Positions 48,601-59,051 of a stretch of DNA of 64,000 nt are shown here, piece after piece. The stretch is from Synechococcus sp. JA-3-3Ab (lineage in GTDB: Bacteria > Cyanobacteriota > Cyanobacteriia > Thermostichales > Thermostichaceae): assembly GCF_000013205.1 (NCBI RefSeq), contig NC_007775.1, forward strand, positions 1 through 64,000. Reading direction: 5' to 3'. The notes below the pieces were generated by a model. The model was not told the DNA's origin, did no database searches, and worked only from the letters and a program-made list of their open reading frames with translations. Both the position numbers and the translations under genes were made by a program. Numbering within the stretch: position 1 is the first letter of the stretch; every line of letters begins with the position of its first letter.

Positions 48601-48907
48601 GTTGGCGTCAGAACCTGTTGCTGCTGAAGCTCTGACTACAAGTTAGCCCGAAAGTTAACTTGGCATCCAGATCTCAATCCAATCCCACCCTCAATATCGA
48701 CATTGAATTGATATAAAGCGAGAGATCTCAACAAGAGGGAGCTGTCCGAGCAGATAACATCCCGGCTGGTGAGGGTATGCTATGGCCAAGGAATCCAGTT
48801 ATATTAAGCAAGCGTCAACCCACGTGGCTGGCTTGGAAAACATGAATTATCAGCAGCTCAGCCTTGACTCTTAGCTCTATTGTCGGCGCCAAGACAGATG
48901 GGGGACT
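48601..48907. promoter_or_regulatory. Intergenic region, one 30-residue frame only
   Basis: 307 bases. A small frame MAKESSYIKQASTHVAGLEN at 48782-48874 (30 residues) is not supported by a ribosome site or known family. AT-rich sequence at 48690-48720 may hold a promoter for the TPR gene downstream. Confidence 0.35.
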
Positions 48908-49837
48908 ATGGCTAGCGATACCATCGGGGTCAGCTCAGCGAGTTTGGGACGGGCAGCCATTCGAGAGCGCAACTACGGCACTGCTTTGCAGTTGCTCCGG
49001 CGGGCTTATCGTGCGGATCCCAGCCCAGAGAATGCCCGTTGGCTGGCCACCGCCTATGAAGAAGCGGGGTACCTGCAATTGGCCGCTCTGTACCGAGAAT
49101 TGGCCCAAGAGCGCAGGGAGACTCCCAAAGCGATTCAATTTCAGGCCCCCAAACCTCCCAGCACCCTTGAGGAGCTGAAGCAGCCATCTCCTGAACCGCC
49201 GGATCGCAAGACCATTCCCTTGCCGCAGCCGATCCCACACCCAACCCCACCGGCATCCTCTTCGGATCAGCCGGTTTGGGTTTACAAGCCCACCCCCATT
49301 GACCCCAAAAGCATCAGCCGGCAAACGCCCCTTCGACCTCAGGCCGCGGAGCCTGCCCCTTCCCCTCAACAATCGGCGGAGAGGAGTAACTATTTGCCGG
49401 TTCAACACGCGCCGGATTTGAAAAACCCGCAGCAGGGATCCCCCTTCCTGCGGCGGCTGAACCAACTGCATCGCCAGTTTAAGGATCGGCCCACGGCGGA
49501 GCTGGCTTTGCAACTGGCGGAAGCCTACGACGAGCAAAAGAACTTCAAAGAGGCCCAGCGCTACTACCGAGAAGTGTTGGATCTGGACGATTCCTGGCTG
49601 TTGCGACCGATGGTGCAAGAGCGCCTGGAAGAGCTGCGGCAACTGCAGGAGCAGGGCTCTTTGGCGGATCCCTCGGCCCAAAGTTTGCTCAAGCTGGCCG
49701 AGAAGTTGGAGCAGGAGGGGGAAATCGCCCGGGCCGAGCAAGTCTACCGCCAGATCCTGAAGATGGATACCACCCTGGACGTCCATGCCAAGGCTCGCAA
49801 GGGGCTCAACCGGCTCTATCCCGACGGGAAACGGTGA
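48908..49837 (+). CDS. TPR-repeat protein
   Basis: The 309-residue protein has an N-terminal TPR-like pair (residues 8-65), a long Pro-rich linker (80-170) and C-terminal TPR motifs such as LAEAYDEQKNFKEAQRYYREVL near 210 and AEKLEQEGEIARAEQVYRQIL near 265. It probably acts as a protein-binding scaffold. No signal peptide. Partner unknown. Confidence 0.75.
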   Translation: MASDTIGVSSASLGRAAIRERNYGTALQLLRRAYRADPSPENARWLATAYEEAGYLQLAALYRELAQERRETPKAIQFQAPKPPSTLEELKQPSPEPPDRKTIPLPQPIPHPTPPASSSDQPVWVYKPTPIDPKSISRQTPLRPQAAEPAPSPQQSAERSNYLPVQHAPDLKNPQQGSPFLRRLNQLHRQFKDRPTAELALQLAEAYDEQKNFKEAQRYYREVLDLDDSWLLRPMVQERLEELRQLQEQGSLADPSAQSLLKLAEKLEQEGEIARAEQVYRQILKMDTTLDVHAKARKGLNRLYPDGKR

Positions 49838-49891
49838 ACGGCAGGCCGCCCCATTGCCTCTACAGCCGGCAAACCAGGAAGCAACTTCTCC

Positions 49892-51004
49892 TCAGCGAGG
49901 ATCAGGATCCCGCGGGTCGAGGGCATCTCGCAGGCCATCTCCCAGCAAGTTAAAAGACAGGGAGGTGAGCACCACCATCAGGGTGGGGGCCAGCACCAGC
50001 CAGGGCTGCAGAATGATTACCGAAGCGTTGGTGGCCAGCGACAGCATGTTCCCCCACGAGGCATCCGGCTGTTGGATCCCCAGGCCGATCAAGCTCAGCA
50101 CCGACTCTGCCACGATATAGCCGGGCACCGCCAAGGTTGCCGAGATCACCACGTAGGTGGTGGTCTGGGGCAGGATATGGCGCACCAGCAGATACAGGGA
50201 TCCGGCCCCGGCCACCCGCGCCGCCTGCACAAAGTCTCGCTCCCGCAAGGACAGCACCTGCCCCCGAATCACCCTGGCCAAGCCCGCCCAACCCACCAAA
50301 GAGAGGATGGCCACAATCACCAAAAAGCGCTCGGCATTGCTGAAGGGCACACCGGTCAGCGGGTTCACCTGCAACACCGCCGCCAACGACACCAGCAAAT
50401 ACAGCGTCGGGATCGACATCAACACCTCAGTCAGCCGCATCAGCAGCGTATCCACCCAGCCGCCGAAGTAGCCGGATATGGCCCCCACCAGCAGACCGAT
50501 GGGAAAAGAGATGCCGATGCCCACCAGGCCAACGAACAGGCTGACGCGCCCACCGTAGACCAGACGGCTGAAGTAGTCGCGACCTTGATCGTCCGTGCCC
50601 AGCAGGTGTAGCCGCGCTACGGGCAGCCCTTCCTCCGTCCGCAGAGGGACAGTGCCGAATAGGTGTCGATCCCAGGGGATCAAACCCAACCAACGGTAAG
50701 GGGTGCCGGCCACAAACAGGCGGATCCCGGCGGGACGGCTGGTATCCACCAAAAGCGGACGTTCGCCCGTTTCCAGATCCACCGGCCCCTGGCGAGTTGG
50801 ATAAACGTGGGGTCCCAGCCAAGCCCCCGACTCGTCCCAAAAGTGAATGGCGGTGGGGGGCAGAAGGGATCCCCCCGGCTGCGATTCCAGCGGGCTGTAG
50901 GGGGCGACAAACTCGGCAAAAATGGCGCAAGTATAGAAAACGAGGAGGATGTAGGCTCCTGCTTGAGCCCAGCGATTTTGGCGAAGCCGTTTCCACCACT
51001 GCAT
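49892..51004 (-). CDS. ABC transporter permease, OppC/DppC type
   Basis: The 370-residue inner-membrane permease of a peptide or nickel-type importer has an N-terminal span, a periplasmic insertion, then five more spans. The cytoplasmic loop LRERDFVQAARVAGAGSLYLLVRHILPQ contacts the ATPase (EAA loop). The preceding DDQGRDYFSRLVYGGRVSL matches OppC. No permease, ATPase or binding-protein partner lies in the window, so they must be elsewhere. Confidence 0.88.
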   Translation of the reverse strand: MQWWKRLRQNRWAQAGAYILLVFYTCAIFAEFVAPYSPLESQPGGSLLPPTAIHFWDESGAWLGPHVYPTRQGPVDLETGERPLLVDTSRPAGIRLFVAGTPYRWLGLIPWDRHLFGTVPLRTEEGLPVARLHLLGTDDQGRDYFSRLVYGGRVSLFVGLVGIGISFPIGLLVGAISGYFGGWVDTLLMRLTEVLMSIPTLYLLVSLAAVLQVNPLTGVPFSNAERFLVIVAILSLVGWAGLARVIRGQVLSLRERDFVQAARVAGAGSLYLLVRHILPQTTTYVVISATLAVPGYIVAESVLSLIGLGIQQPDASWGNMLSLATNASVIILQPWLVLAPTLMVVLTSLSFNLLGDGLRDALDPRDPDPR

Positions 51005-51169
51005 GAGGCCAGGATCCCGGTTGGGCGAGCTTTCAGGGTAGCGATACCGCGCTTATTTTCCAATCAAATCCAGAGAGCCAGAAGGCCTGATTTCTGTAGT
51101 CTAGGTCTCTTACTCCGATCCCGAACAGCCCCAACTCAGACTCCCCTCTCCCTTCTTCCCCAAGACGGC

Positions 51170-51670
51170 TCAGCCGGCCAGGGAATAGCTGGGGCTGTAG
51201 AGGGGCATCATTTCCATCCGAGCTGCGGCGATTGTCTGCGGCAGCACCCCGACCAGCCGCGCCAAAATGTCATCCGGCAACTGGCTGACCAAATCGGCAG
51301 AGAAAAATTCCTCCAAACTAAAAAGCAGCACCCGCGCCCGCTGGGCCGGCAGAGGATTATCGGTGATCTGCTGCAGCCAGCGCATCCAGTGCAGCCGCTT
51401 GGCATAGGCATTTTGCCGCTCTTGATAGCCCTGGGGATGCAACAGAGCCACATCCCCAATGGGGAGCACGCCGCTCGAATCCACATCCAAGGGCCCCCCG
51501 ACCGCAGCCCCCGGCCCGGCAAACTCGGCATGAAACGTCTTGCAGATGATCAGGGCGTTGGGCCGCTGTGGATCCACCATCAGCAATTGGCCACTGCTGA
51601 GGCTGCGAATCAGTTGACCTGGCTCAACCCACTGAACCAGGCTATGGCTGTTGGGAGAGGGCTCGTTCAT
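51170..51670 (-). CDS. Conserved hypothetical protein, IS-adjacent
   Basis: The 166-residue protein has no signal peptide or membrane span and no recognised motif. Its conserved-looking parts are GQLIRSLSSGQLLMVDPQRP near residue 18, DVDSSGVLPIGDVALL near 62 and a C-terminal helical part. Its ATG is 13 bases from the end of IS copy 2, which lies upstream in the same orientation. A ribosome site AAAGGGG remains. Confidence 0.6.
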   Translation of the reverse strand: MNEPSPNSHSLVQWVEPGQLIRSLSSGQLLMVDPQRPNALIICKTFHAEFAGPGAAVGGPLDVDSSGVLPIGDVALLHPQGYQERQNAYAKRLHWMRWLQQITDNPLPAQRARVLLFSLEEFFSADLVSQLPDDILARLVGVLPQTIAAARMEMMPLYSPSYSLAG

Positions 51671-51682
51671 ACCCCTTTAAGA

Positions 51683-52703
51683 TACAGCCTGTTAAGGGCT
51701 CAAGGGGTACAATAGCAGCACTTAGCAAACCAACTTCGGAAGGAGGATGGATTGATCAGTAGTAAAGAAGTCTTCACTATCTGCTCCATGCTATACTTCC
51801 CAATTCTGCAAAGCTGCCGAATAAAATGCTTCAATACCGACCACATCATCTCAATGGGATTCAACTCCGGCGCATACACAGGCAGGTATAGGATTCGTGC
51901 TCCTGTCCCCCTAATCAATTCCTCAACTTCCCGACTCTTGTGGATATTCAAATTGTCCATAATCACAACCTTCCTCGCATCTAGCTTCGGACATAACTCG
52001 CTTCTCAAAAACTCCAAAAAATCTCCTTTCTTCATCCCACCCTTGATGACACGACAGCCAACTACACCTCTCAAGGAAATAGCTCCAATAACCGTATACT
52101 TTTCACCCTTGTATCTCTGACGATAATGATAAGCCCTTTGACCGCGTAAACTCCGAGATACTCTCCGCTCCATTCCTTCCCAGACTCCCGTCTGGTCGAT
52201 GGCAATCAAATCCTCCGCTGGAATATTCCTGACTTCTTGACTATAAGCTAGTCGTTCCCTTTTCACCTCCTCTTCTTTGACTTTTGCACTGCGGTAGGTC
52301 TTTTTTTTTAGAGTCATTCCTTGCTTTTTCAAGAAATTATGTATCGTGACGATGCTTACATTGATTCCTAAGCGCTCGCGCAACAGTTCTTGATACTGCC
52401 ACAGGTAGAAGTCTGGGTGTTCTGTAATAATTGCCATCACTTCCTGCCGATGTTGTTCCAAAATGCCCACTCGCTTGGTGCCTGCTTTCTTAGGGGCTAA
52501 ATCTTGAGTTTGTTGGTACTGACGCACCCAGCGGTGTACTGTTCTTTTGGTCACCATGAAGCGTTTAGCTACCTGGCGGATGGAGGTGTTACCTGCCTGA
52601 TAGGCTGCTACAACTCTTTGCCGCAAATCCAAAGAATGAGTCGGCATTCCTTTCTCTCCTTCCTCTTGAATACCTGTACCCTATTTTAAATTAAAAGGCT
52701 GTA
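51683..52703 (-). mobile_element. IS630-family insertion sequence, intact copy 2
   Basis: A 1,021-base element bounded by TA dinucleotides, with imperfect terminal inverted repeats (TACAGCCTGTTAA at one end and TACAGCCTTTTAA at the other). It carries a single intact transposase gene on the minus strand. Without its 16 extra bases it would match copy 1 almost exactly. No GGGATCCC is present. It inserted 13 bases upstream of the gene at 51670. Confidence 0.95.
51700..52647 (-). CDS. IS630-family transposase, full length
   Basis: The 315-residue transposase has an N-terminal helix-turn-helix (residues 5-55, SIRQVAKRFMVTKRTVHRWV) and a DDE domain with the first Asp in LIAIDQTG near residue 144, the second in VVIMDNLNIHKS near 230, and the Glu in ELNPIEMMWSVLKH near 265. 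All three are present, so the copy could be active. A nine-A tract near 52311 encodes LKKK. Confidence 0.95.
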   Translation of the reverse strand: MPTHSLDLRQRVVAAYQAGNTSIRQVAKRFMVTKRTVHRWVRQYQQTQDLAPKKAGTKRVGILEQHRQEVMAIITEHPDFYLWQYQELLRERLGINVSIVTIHNFLKKQGMTLKKKTYRSAKVKEEEVKRERLAYSQEVRNIPAEDLIAIDQTGVWEGMERRVSRSLRGQRAYHYRQRYKGEKYTVIGAISLRGVVGCRVIKGGMKKGDFLEFLRSELCPKLDARKVVIMDNLNIHKSREVEELIRGTGARILYLPVYAPELNPIEMMWSVLKHFIRQLCRIGKYSMEQIVKTSLLLINPSSFRSWFAKCCYCTP

Positions 52704-52801
52704 TCTCAGCTCCCCTTACCCTTACATGAGATCTTCAACTTTCGCAGCTCTGCTTGACCGAATCTTCATATTGGCAGGAGAGGGCCGAATATAGGCTTCA
52801 C

Positions 52802-53860
52802 TCAAGCTACCGGCATCTCGCCGACAACCCGGATGGCGATCCCTTCGCCGGCCTGGCAGCGGCCAATGCGACGGGCGTAAGAGTAGCCGGCGCTGTGGAG
52901 CTCTTGCAAAAGCTCTGCGGTGTAGGCGGGATCCACCGCCACCAGCAAGCCGCCGCTGGTTTGCGGATCCGACAAGAGCAACTGCTGCCACTCCGGCAGA
53001 GAGTTGGCCTCTACTCCCTCATAGCCCTGCCAGTTGCGCCGGGCTGCGCCGGGGAAGATCCCAGCTTCAGCTAAGGAGAGCGCTTCGGTCAAAAACGGAA
53101 TGGCAGCCAAATCCAGCTCGGCGCTCACCCCCGAGCCCCGGCAGACTTCCAGCAGATGTCCCAAAAGGCCAAACCCCGTTACATCGGTTAGGGCGCGAAC
53201 CTGGGCTCGCTGCGCCAGTTGCGGGCCGATGCGGTTGAGCTGAGTCATCACCTGCAAAACTTCCGCGTAGCCTGCCGCGCTGAGCTGGCCCTTTTTCAGG
53301 GCGGTGGTCATCACCCCGATCCCCAGCGGCTTGGTGAGGATGAGATCGTCGCCGGGCCGGGCGGTGGCGTTGCGGCGGATGTGCTGCGGGTGGGCCAGCC
53401 CTGCCGCCACCAGGCCGAAGATGGGCTCGGGCGAATCGATGGAGTGCCCCCCGGCCAAAGGGATCCCGGCTTCCTGACAGACCTTGATTCCCCCGGCCAT
53501 GATCTCCCGAATGGCCGACAGGGGCAACCTGTCGACCGGCATGCCCAAAATGGCCAGGGCGAGAATGGGCGTGCCCCCCATCGCGTAAACATCGGAAAGG
53601 GCGTTGGCGGCGGCGATGCGGCCAAAATCCACCGGATCGTCCACAATGGGCATGAAAAAGTCGGTGGTCAGGATCAGGGTCTGCTCGTCGTTGAGTTGGT
53701 AGACGGCGGCATCGTCGCTGGTCTCGGATCCCACCAGCAGCGCCGGATCCGACCAGAAAAGGGGCAGCTCTTTGAGAATCTGCTGCAGCAGCGCCGGGGC
53801 GATTTTACAGCCGCAGCCGCCGCCGTGGGAGTACTGGGTGAGGCGAAGGGGAGTGTCCAT
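52802..53860 (-). CDS. selD: Selenide, water dikinase SelD
   Basis: SelD makes selenophosphate from selenide and ATP. The 352-residue protein has the N-terminal catalytic GGGCGCKI motif, with Cys (no selenocysteine) and Lys near residue 17-20, the ATP-binding Asp residues TSDDAAVY and TTDFFMP, and GGHSIDSPEPIFG. No selA, selB or selC-like tRNA is seen nearby. Selenophosphate could serve tRNA 2-selenouridine instead. Confidence 0.92.
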   Translation of the reverse strand: MDTPLRLTQYSHGGGCGCKIAPALLQQILKELPLFWSDPALLVGSETSDDAAVYQLNDEQTLILTTDFFMPIVDDPVDFGRIAAANALSDVYAMGGTPILALAILGMPVDRLPLSAIREIMAGGIKVCQEAGIPLAGGHSIDSPEPIFGLVAAGLAHPQHIRRNATARPGDDLILTKPLGIGVMTTALKKGQLSAAGYAEVLQVMTQLNRIGPQLAQRAQVRALTDVTGFGLLGHLLEVCRGSGVSAELDLAAIPFLTEALSLAEAGIFPGAARRNWQGYEGVEANSLPEWQQLLLSDPQTSGGLLVAVDPAYTAELLQELHSAGYSYARRIGRCQAGEGIAIRVVGEMPVA

Positions 53861-53978
53861 TTAGGCAAAAGGAGAAAACACAAGCTTGATTGATCTCACT
53901 GTAGCCACACCTGCAGGCAGCCGGGAAATGGGCACACCGAGTTAAGGTAAGAAAGATCCTTCTATCTGTAGCCTTGCC

Positions 53979-56900
53979 ATGGCCTTTGTTCCCTTGCACT
54001 TGCACAGCGAGTACAGCCTCTTGGATGGCGCCAGCCAATTGCCGCTTCTGATTGAGCAGGTGGTGGCGATGGGTTTGCCGGGGCTGGCCCTGACGGATCA
54101 CGGCGTTATGTACGGGGCCATCGAGCTGGTGAAACTGTGTAAAAGCAAAGGGATCAAGCCGATCATCGGCAATGAGATGTATGTTATCAACGGCGATATT
54201 CGAGACAAAAGCCGCAAGTACCCCAAGTATCACCAAGTGGTTTTGGCCAAAAATACCCAGGGCTACAAAAACTTGGTCAAGCTGACCACCATTTCCCATC
54301 TCCAAGGCGTTCAAGGCAAGGGGATCTTCGCTCGGCCCTGTATCAACAAAGAGTATTTGGCGCAATACAAAGAGGGGTTGATCGTTACCAGCGGCTGCCT
54401 GGCCGGGGAGGTGCCCCAGGCCATTTTGCAGGGGCGGCCAGAAATTGCCCGCCAAGTTGCCGCCTGGTATCAGGAACAGTTTGGAGATGATTACTACATC
54501 GAGATTCAGGATCACGGCTATCGAGAAGACCGCTTTGTCAATGTGCAATTGGTGCGCATTGCTCGCGAATTAGGGATCCCGATCATCCTCACCAACGATA
54601 GCCACTTCATCTCCTGTTGGGATGTGGAGGCTCATGATGCTTTGCTCTGCATCCAAACAGGCAAATCCCTCACCGAAAAAAACCGCCTTCGCTACAGCGG
54701 CACAGAGTACTTGAAAAGCCCGGAGGAGATGCGCCGCCTCTGCCGCGATCACCTGGAGCAGGAGGTGATCGACGAAGCCATTGCCAACACTCTCAAGGTG
54801 CTGGAAAAGATCGAGGGCTATGACCTATTTGGGGAAACGCGCATGCCCGACTATCCGGTTCCGCCGGGCCATTCTGCCGATAGCTATCTCACCGAATTGG
54901 CCTGGCAGGGCCTGGCGAAACGCTGCGGCGTCGCCTATCCAGATCAGATTCCGGAAAACTATCAGGAGCGCCTGCGCTTTGAGCTGAATATCATCCAACA
55001 AAAGGGCTTCTCCAGCTATTTCCTGGTGGTCTGGGACTACGTTCGCTATGCTCGCGAACACGGGATCCCGGTGGGCCCGGGCCGCGGTTCGGCAGCCGGA
55101 TCCCTGGTGGCCTATGCTTTGCAGATTACCAACATCGATCCCGTCAAATATGGGTTGCTCTTCGAGCGCTTTCTCAACCCAGAACGGCAATCGATGCCGG
55201 ATATCGATACCGATTTCTGTATCGAGCGGCGGGGAGAGCTGATCGACTATGTAACCCGCAAATACGGCCAGGAGCGAGTGGCCCAGATCATCACCTTCAA
55301 CCGCATGACTTCTAAGGCCATTCTCAAAGATGTCGGTCGGGTGCTGGATATTCCCTATGCCGAAGCCGACAAAATGGCAAAGCTGATCCCGGTCTCGCGG
55401 GGCAAACCGGCAAAATTGGAGGAGATGATCGGCGAGAACACGCCGGCTCCAGAGTTCAAAGAAAAATACGAGAAAGACCCAACCACTCACCGCTGGATCG
55501 AGCTGGCCCGCCTGTTGGAAGGCACCAACAAAACCTTTGGGGTTCACGCTGCCGGCGTGGTCATCTCCAAAGATCCTCTAGATGAGATCGTGCCCTTGCA
55601 ATACAACAACGAAGGCCAAATTATTACTCAGTACTCGATGGAAGATATCGAGTCTCTGGGCCTGTTGAAGATGGACTTTTTGGGGCTGCGCAACCTGACG
55701 ATGATCCAGCGGGCCGTGGAGCTGATTCGAGAGCACAGAGGGGTCACTATCGACCTGGATAACCTGCCATTGGACGACGAGAAAACTTACCAACTTTTGG
55801 AAAAAGGAGAGCTGGAAGGGATCTTCCAACTGGAGTCTTCCGGCATGAAGCAGGTGGTGCGAGAGCTCAAGCCTTCCAACTTGGAAGATATTTCCTCGGT
55901 CTTAGCTCTTTACCGGCCAGGGCCATTGGATACGGGCATGATCCCGGACTTTATCGATCGCAAGCATGGCCGCAAGCCGGTAACCTACGCCCACGATCTC
56001 CTCAAGCCAATCCTTCAAGATACCTATGGCGCCATTCTCTACCAAGAACAGATCATGCGCATTGCCCAGGACATGGCCGGCTATACCCTGGGCCAGGCTG
56101 ATCTATTGCGGCGGGCGATGGGAAAAAAGAAAGTTTCCGAGATGGAGAAACACCGGGAGCAATTCGTCCGAGGGGCAGTAGAGCGAGGTGTGGCCAAGGA
56201 AGTGGCTACGGAGCTATTTGACCAAATGGTTGCTTTTGCCGAGTATTGCTTCAACAAATCCCACTCTACGGCCTATGGACTGATTACTTTCCAGACAGCC
56301 TATCTCAAGGCCAATTATCCAACAGAATACATGGCGGCGCTGCTTTCTTCTGTGGGAGGGGATCAAGACAAGGTCCAGCGCTACATCACCTATTGCCTGT
56401 CGATCGGGATCCAAATTGAGCCGCCGGATATCAACCGTTCTGGCCTGGACTTTACCCCTCAGGGATCCAGCATTTTGTTTGGTCTAGGAGCAGTGAAGAA
56501 TGTGGGCGAGGGGGCGATTCAAAACATTCTGGCTGCCCGCCAGGCCGGAGGCCCCTTCACCTCTTTGGCCGATTTTTGCCAGCGGGTGGATCTGCACGTG
56601 GTCAACCGCCGCGCCATCGAGTCGTTGATCTGTGCGGGCGCTTTTGATGGTATTTCCGGCAACCGCAAACAGCTAATGGCGGATCTGGATCCCATCCTCA
56701 ATTGGGCAGCGGAGCAGGCTAAGTCCAAAGCCATTGGCCAAGCCAGCCTGTTTGATTTGTTGGGCAACGACCAGGGATTTATTGAAGCTCCGCGGGGGCC
56801 TGCAACTGAAGATTTTCCACCGCAAGAAAAGTTAAGGCTAGAACGGGAGCTGTTGGGCTTTTATGTTTCGGATCACCCGCTGCGGCGGATTCAAGAGCAG

Positions 56901-57464
56901 GCGCGGCTGTTGGCTCCTGTTAACCTCTCCGATTTGAGCGGCTACGCAGCCGATACTTCTGTAGGCATTCTGGCCCTGCTGACCGCCATTAAAACGGTAA
57001 CCACCAAGAGAGGGGATCGCATGGCCATTTTGCAACTGGAAGATCTCACCGGCAGTTGCGAAGCGGTGATCTTCCCCAAAACTTACGAACGTTTGCGCCA
57101 TCGTCTGGAGGTGGATCAACGGCTCTTTATCTGGGCCAAGGTGGATCAGCGGGATGAACAGGTGCAATTGATTGTCGAGGACTTACAGCCGATTGAATCG
57201 GTGAGTTGGGTTACGGTGGAACTCCCTCTGGACTCGGCTGGGACATTGGAGGATCGATACCGTTTGCAAACATTGCTTGCCCGCCAACGTTCGGAAGCCA
57301 AGGAAGAAAATCGCATCCCTGTTGTGGCGGCCATCGTCGCCCCTCCCCACACGCTCTGGGTGAGGCTGGGATCCCAATTTTGGGTTAAAGATGCCGAGGC
57401 CACCGTGGCAGCTTTGCGCCAAGCTGGCTATACCGCCCGCAGCGAAGCGCTAGCCTCCCGATAG
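53979..57464 (+). CDS. dnaE: DNA polymerase III alpha subunit, undivided
   Basis: DnaE is the replicative polymerase catalytic subunit. The 1,161-residue protein has an N-terminal PHP domain ([25 protein letters not shown]), the polymerase active site region with [14 protein letters not shown] near residue 405, and a C-terminal OB fold. In most cyanobacteria the gene is split by a DnaE intein just before CFNKSHS; here [11 protein letters not shown] is continuous (Cys codon 56247, residue 757), and no intein is present. Last 15 bases overlap the next gene on the other strand. Confidence 0.95.
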   Translation: MAFVPLHLHSEYSLLDGASQLPLLIEQVVAMGLPGLALTDHGVMYGAIELVKLCKSKGIKPIIGNEMYVINGDIRDKSRKYPKYHQVVLAKNTQGYKNLVKLTTISHLQGVQGKGIFARPCINKEYLAQYKEGLIVTSGCLAGEVPQAILQGRPEIARQVAAWYQEQFGDDYYIEIQDHGYREDRFVNVQLVRIARELGIPIILTNDSHFISCWDVEAHDALLCIQTGKSLTEKNRLRYSGTEYLKSPEEMRRLCRDHLEQEVIDEAIANTLKVLEKIEGYDLFGETRMPDYPVPPGHSADSYLTELAWQGLAKRCGVAYPDQIPENYQERLRFELNIIQQKGFSSYFLVVWDYVRYAREHGIPVGPGRGSAAGSLVAYALQITNIDPVKYGLLFERFLNPERQSMPDIDTDFCIERRGELIDYVTRKYGQERVAQIITFNRMTSKAILKDVGRVLDIPYAEADKMAKLIPVSRGKPAKLEEMIGENTPAPEFKEKYEKDPTTHRWIELARLLEGTNKTFGVHAAGVVISKDPLDEIVPLQYNNEGQIITQYSMEDIESLGLLKMDFLGLRNLTMIQRAVELIREHRGVTIDLDNLPLDDEKTYQLLEKGELEGIFQLESSGMKQVVRELKPSNLEDISSVLALYRPGPLDTGMIPDFIDRKHGRKPVTYAHDLLKPILQDTYGAILYQEQIMRIAQDMAGYTLGQADLLRRAMGKKKVSEMEKHREQFVRGAVERGVAKEVATELFDQMVAFAEYCFNKSHSTAYGLITFQTAYLKANYPTEYMAALLSSVGGDQDKVQRYITYCLSIGIQIEPPDINRSGLDFTPQGSSILFGLGAVKNVGEGAIQNILAARQAGGPFTSLADFCQRVDLHVVNRRAIESLICAGAFDGISGNRKQLMADLDPILNWAAEQAKSKAIGQASLFDLLGNDQGFIEAPRGPATEDFPPQEKLRLERELLGFYVSDHPLRRIQEQARLLAPVNLSDLSGYAADTSVGILALLTAIKTVTTKRGDRMAILQLEDLTGSCEAVIFPKTYERLRHRLEVDQRLFIWAKVDQRDEQVQLIVEDLQPIESVSWVTVELPLDSAGTLEDRYRLQTLLARQRSEAKEENRIPVVAAIVAPPHTLWVRLGSQFWVKDAEATVAALRQAGYTARSEALASR

Positions 57465-57725
57465 GCAACCCAACTGTTGTCCCAGCCAGGCGCGCAACTG
57501 CGCCGCCGTCAGCCGCGGCGAGGGGCGAGGCAAAAGCCGTTCGGGATCCCCGGCCACCTTCAGCACGGGAACCTCCAGGTGGTAGCGCTCCCACCAGGCG
57601 GGGTTGGCGGTGATGTCGCGGATTTCCAGCTCGCCGATTTCGGGGATCTGCCGCAATTTCTCCGCTAGGCCCTCGCAGAGGTGGCATCCGGGCTTGCTGT
57701 AGAGAATCAGCGGCGGCCAAGGCAT
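57450..57725 (-). CDS. Glutaredoxin-like protein (DUF836 type)
   Basis: The 91-residue protein has a thioredoxin fold with the redox motif CHLC near residue 14 in [13 protein letters not shown] and a conserved cis-Pro region EVPVLKVAG near 51. The trailing helix lacks strong motifs. It probably acts as a small thiol oxidoreductase. It overlaps dnaE by 15 bases. Confidence 0.82.
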   Translation of the reverse strand: MPWPPLILYSKPGCHLCEGLAEKLRQIPEIGELEIRDITANPAWWERYHLEVPVLKVAGDPERLLPRPSPRLTAAQLRAWLGQQLGCLSGG

Positions 57726-57734
57726 AGGGGATCC

Positions 57735-58562
57735 CTAGGGAGTAACGGCACAGGCCAGCCGGCGGTGTTGCAGCGAGGGCATCTGCCGCCGGATAAGCTG
57801 TAGCCGCTCTGGGGCGATCTCGGCAATGGCCACTCCTGGTTTTTCGCCGCCGGCATCCGCCAGGATCGTCCCCCAGGGATCCACGATCATGGCGTGGCCA
57901 TGACATTGTCGCCGCTCGTAGTGGGTGCCCACCTGGGCGGGGGCGATCACGTAGCAGGTGTTTTCAATGGCCCGACACTGCAGCAAAACCTGCCAGTGAT
58001 CCCGACCCGTGTAGGCGGTAAAGGCGGCGGGGATCAACAACACTTCTGCCCCTCGATCCACCAAGGAGCGATATAGCTCAGGAAAGCGCACGTCGTAACA
58101 GACCGACAAACCAAGGGTGCCTAGCCGCTCCTCCTGGCAGACAACCACCTCGTTGCCGCTCACCACCGTGTTCGACTCGCGGTAGGTGTTGCCGTCGGGC
58201 AGGTTGACGTCGAAGAGGTGGATCTTGCGGTAGCGGGCCAGCTCCTTGCCCTCGGGGCTGTAGAGGGCCGCCGTGTTGTACACCTTGCCCTGTCCATCCG
58301 GCACCGGGTATCCCCCGCCCAGCACAAACACCTGGTAGCGCTGGGCCATCTTGGCCAAAAACTCTTCGGCCCGCTGCGCAATCTCCGGCGCAAGGCGGGC
58401 TTTTTCTTCCTCCGGCCCCATGAAGGCAAAGTTTTCCGGCAAGGTCACCAGCTCACAGCCCCGGCGCGCCGCAAAGTCAATCCACTCCTCTGCCTGTTGC
58501 AAGTTGCCGGCCAGATCGGGGGTGCTGGTCATCTGCAGGGCGGCTGCCAAGTAGGATCGCAT
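57735..58562 (-). CDS. Carbon-nitrogen hydrolase (nitrilase superfamily, Nit1 type)
   Basis: The 275-residue amidase has the catalytic triad Glu in TLPENFAFMG near 42, Lys in YRKIHLFDV near 113 and Cys in LSVCYDVRFPELY near 153. The last is typical of Nit1/Nit2-like deaminated-glutathione amidases. The substrate is inferred. It lies 9 bases upstream of the glutaredoxin-like gene on the same strand. Confidence 0.88.
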   Translation of the reverse strand: MRSYLAAALQMTSTPDLAGNLQQAEEWIDFAARRGCELVTLPENFAFMGPEEEKARLAPEIAQRAEEFLAKMAQRYQVFVLGGGYPVPDGQGKVYNTAALYSPEGKELARYRKIHLFDVNLPDGNTYRESNTVVSGNEVVVCQEERLGTLGLSVCYDVRFPELYRSLVDRGAEVLLIPAAFTAYTGRDHWQVLLQCRAIENTCYVIAPAQVGTHYERRQCHGHAMIVDPWGTILADAGGEKPGVAIAEIAPERLQLIRRQMPSLQHRRLACAVTP

Positions 58563-58598
58563 AGGAAAACTCCAAGGAGACTCAAGGGATCCAGCCGG

Positions 58599-58820
58599 CT
58601 AGCCCACCAGGTGCCACCAGCCCAGGGCAGGCCCCACAAATCGCACCACCACCCAGACAATGGCCAGGAGAATAATGCCGGCCCAAGCGCCTCGAGTTGT
58701 CCAATTGTAGATCGTGCGGGCTTGGGCTTTGGTGAGAGGAATGTCTTTGAGCTGGGGAAAGAGCAGCTCTTGGTCGGGAGTCGGTCTGTTTCGGGTTTTG
58801 CGGCGCTTGGCTTCGCCCAT
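58599..58820 (-). CDS. Small membrane protein, DUF2839 type
   Basis: The 73-residue protein starts MGEAKRRKT, a signature of DUF2839 proteins, and has one transmembrane helix (about residues 46-65) with RFVGPALGWWHL at the end. Function unknown. It lies 36 bases upstream of the nitrilase gene. Confidence 0.75.
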   Translation of the reverse strand: MGEAKRRKTRNRPTPDQELLFPQLKDIPLTKAQARTIYNWTTRGAWAGIILLAIVWVVVRFVGPALGWWHLVG

Positions 58821-59051
58821 AGGGTGGCCTCCAAGTTGGCTTTTGCTGTGCCGGGGTAGTGACCATCATCTTAATGCTGTTACGCTTCCGGTGCGCCCAC
58901 AACTTTTCCCAACGGCAGGGTGGCTCGGGATCCCTGTTTTGCCGATCCACATCGGCGAGAGTGCTCCGCCAGTCGCTTAAGCAGAGGGATCCTGGCTAGA
59001 TCCATGCCTTGCCTCCGCCGACGAACCTATGTTGGTTGGCCACTGCTCCCG

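Noticed and set aside
48782-48874. 30-residue frame MAKESSYIKQASTHVAGLEN
   Set aside because: No ribosome site, no recognised family and a position in an unsupported spacer. Kept as part of the intergenic note.
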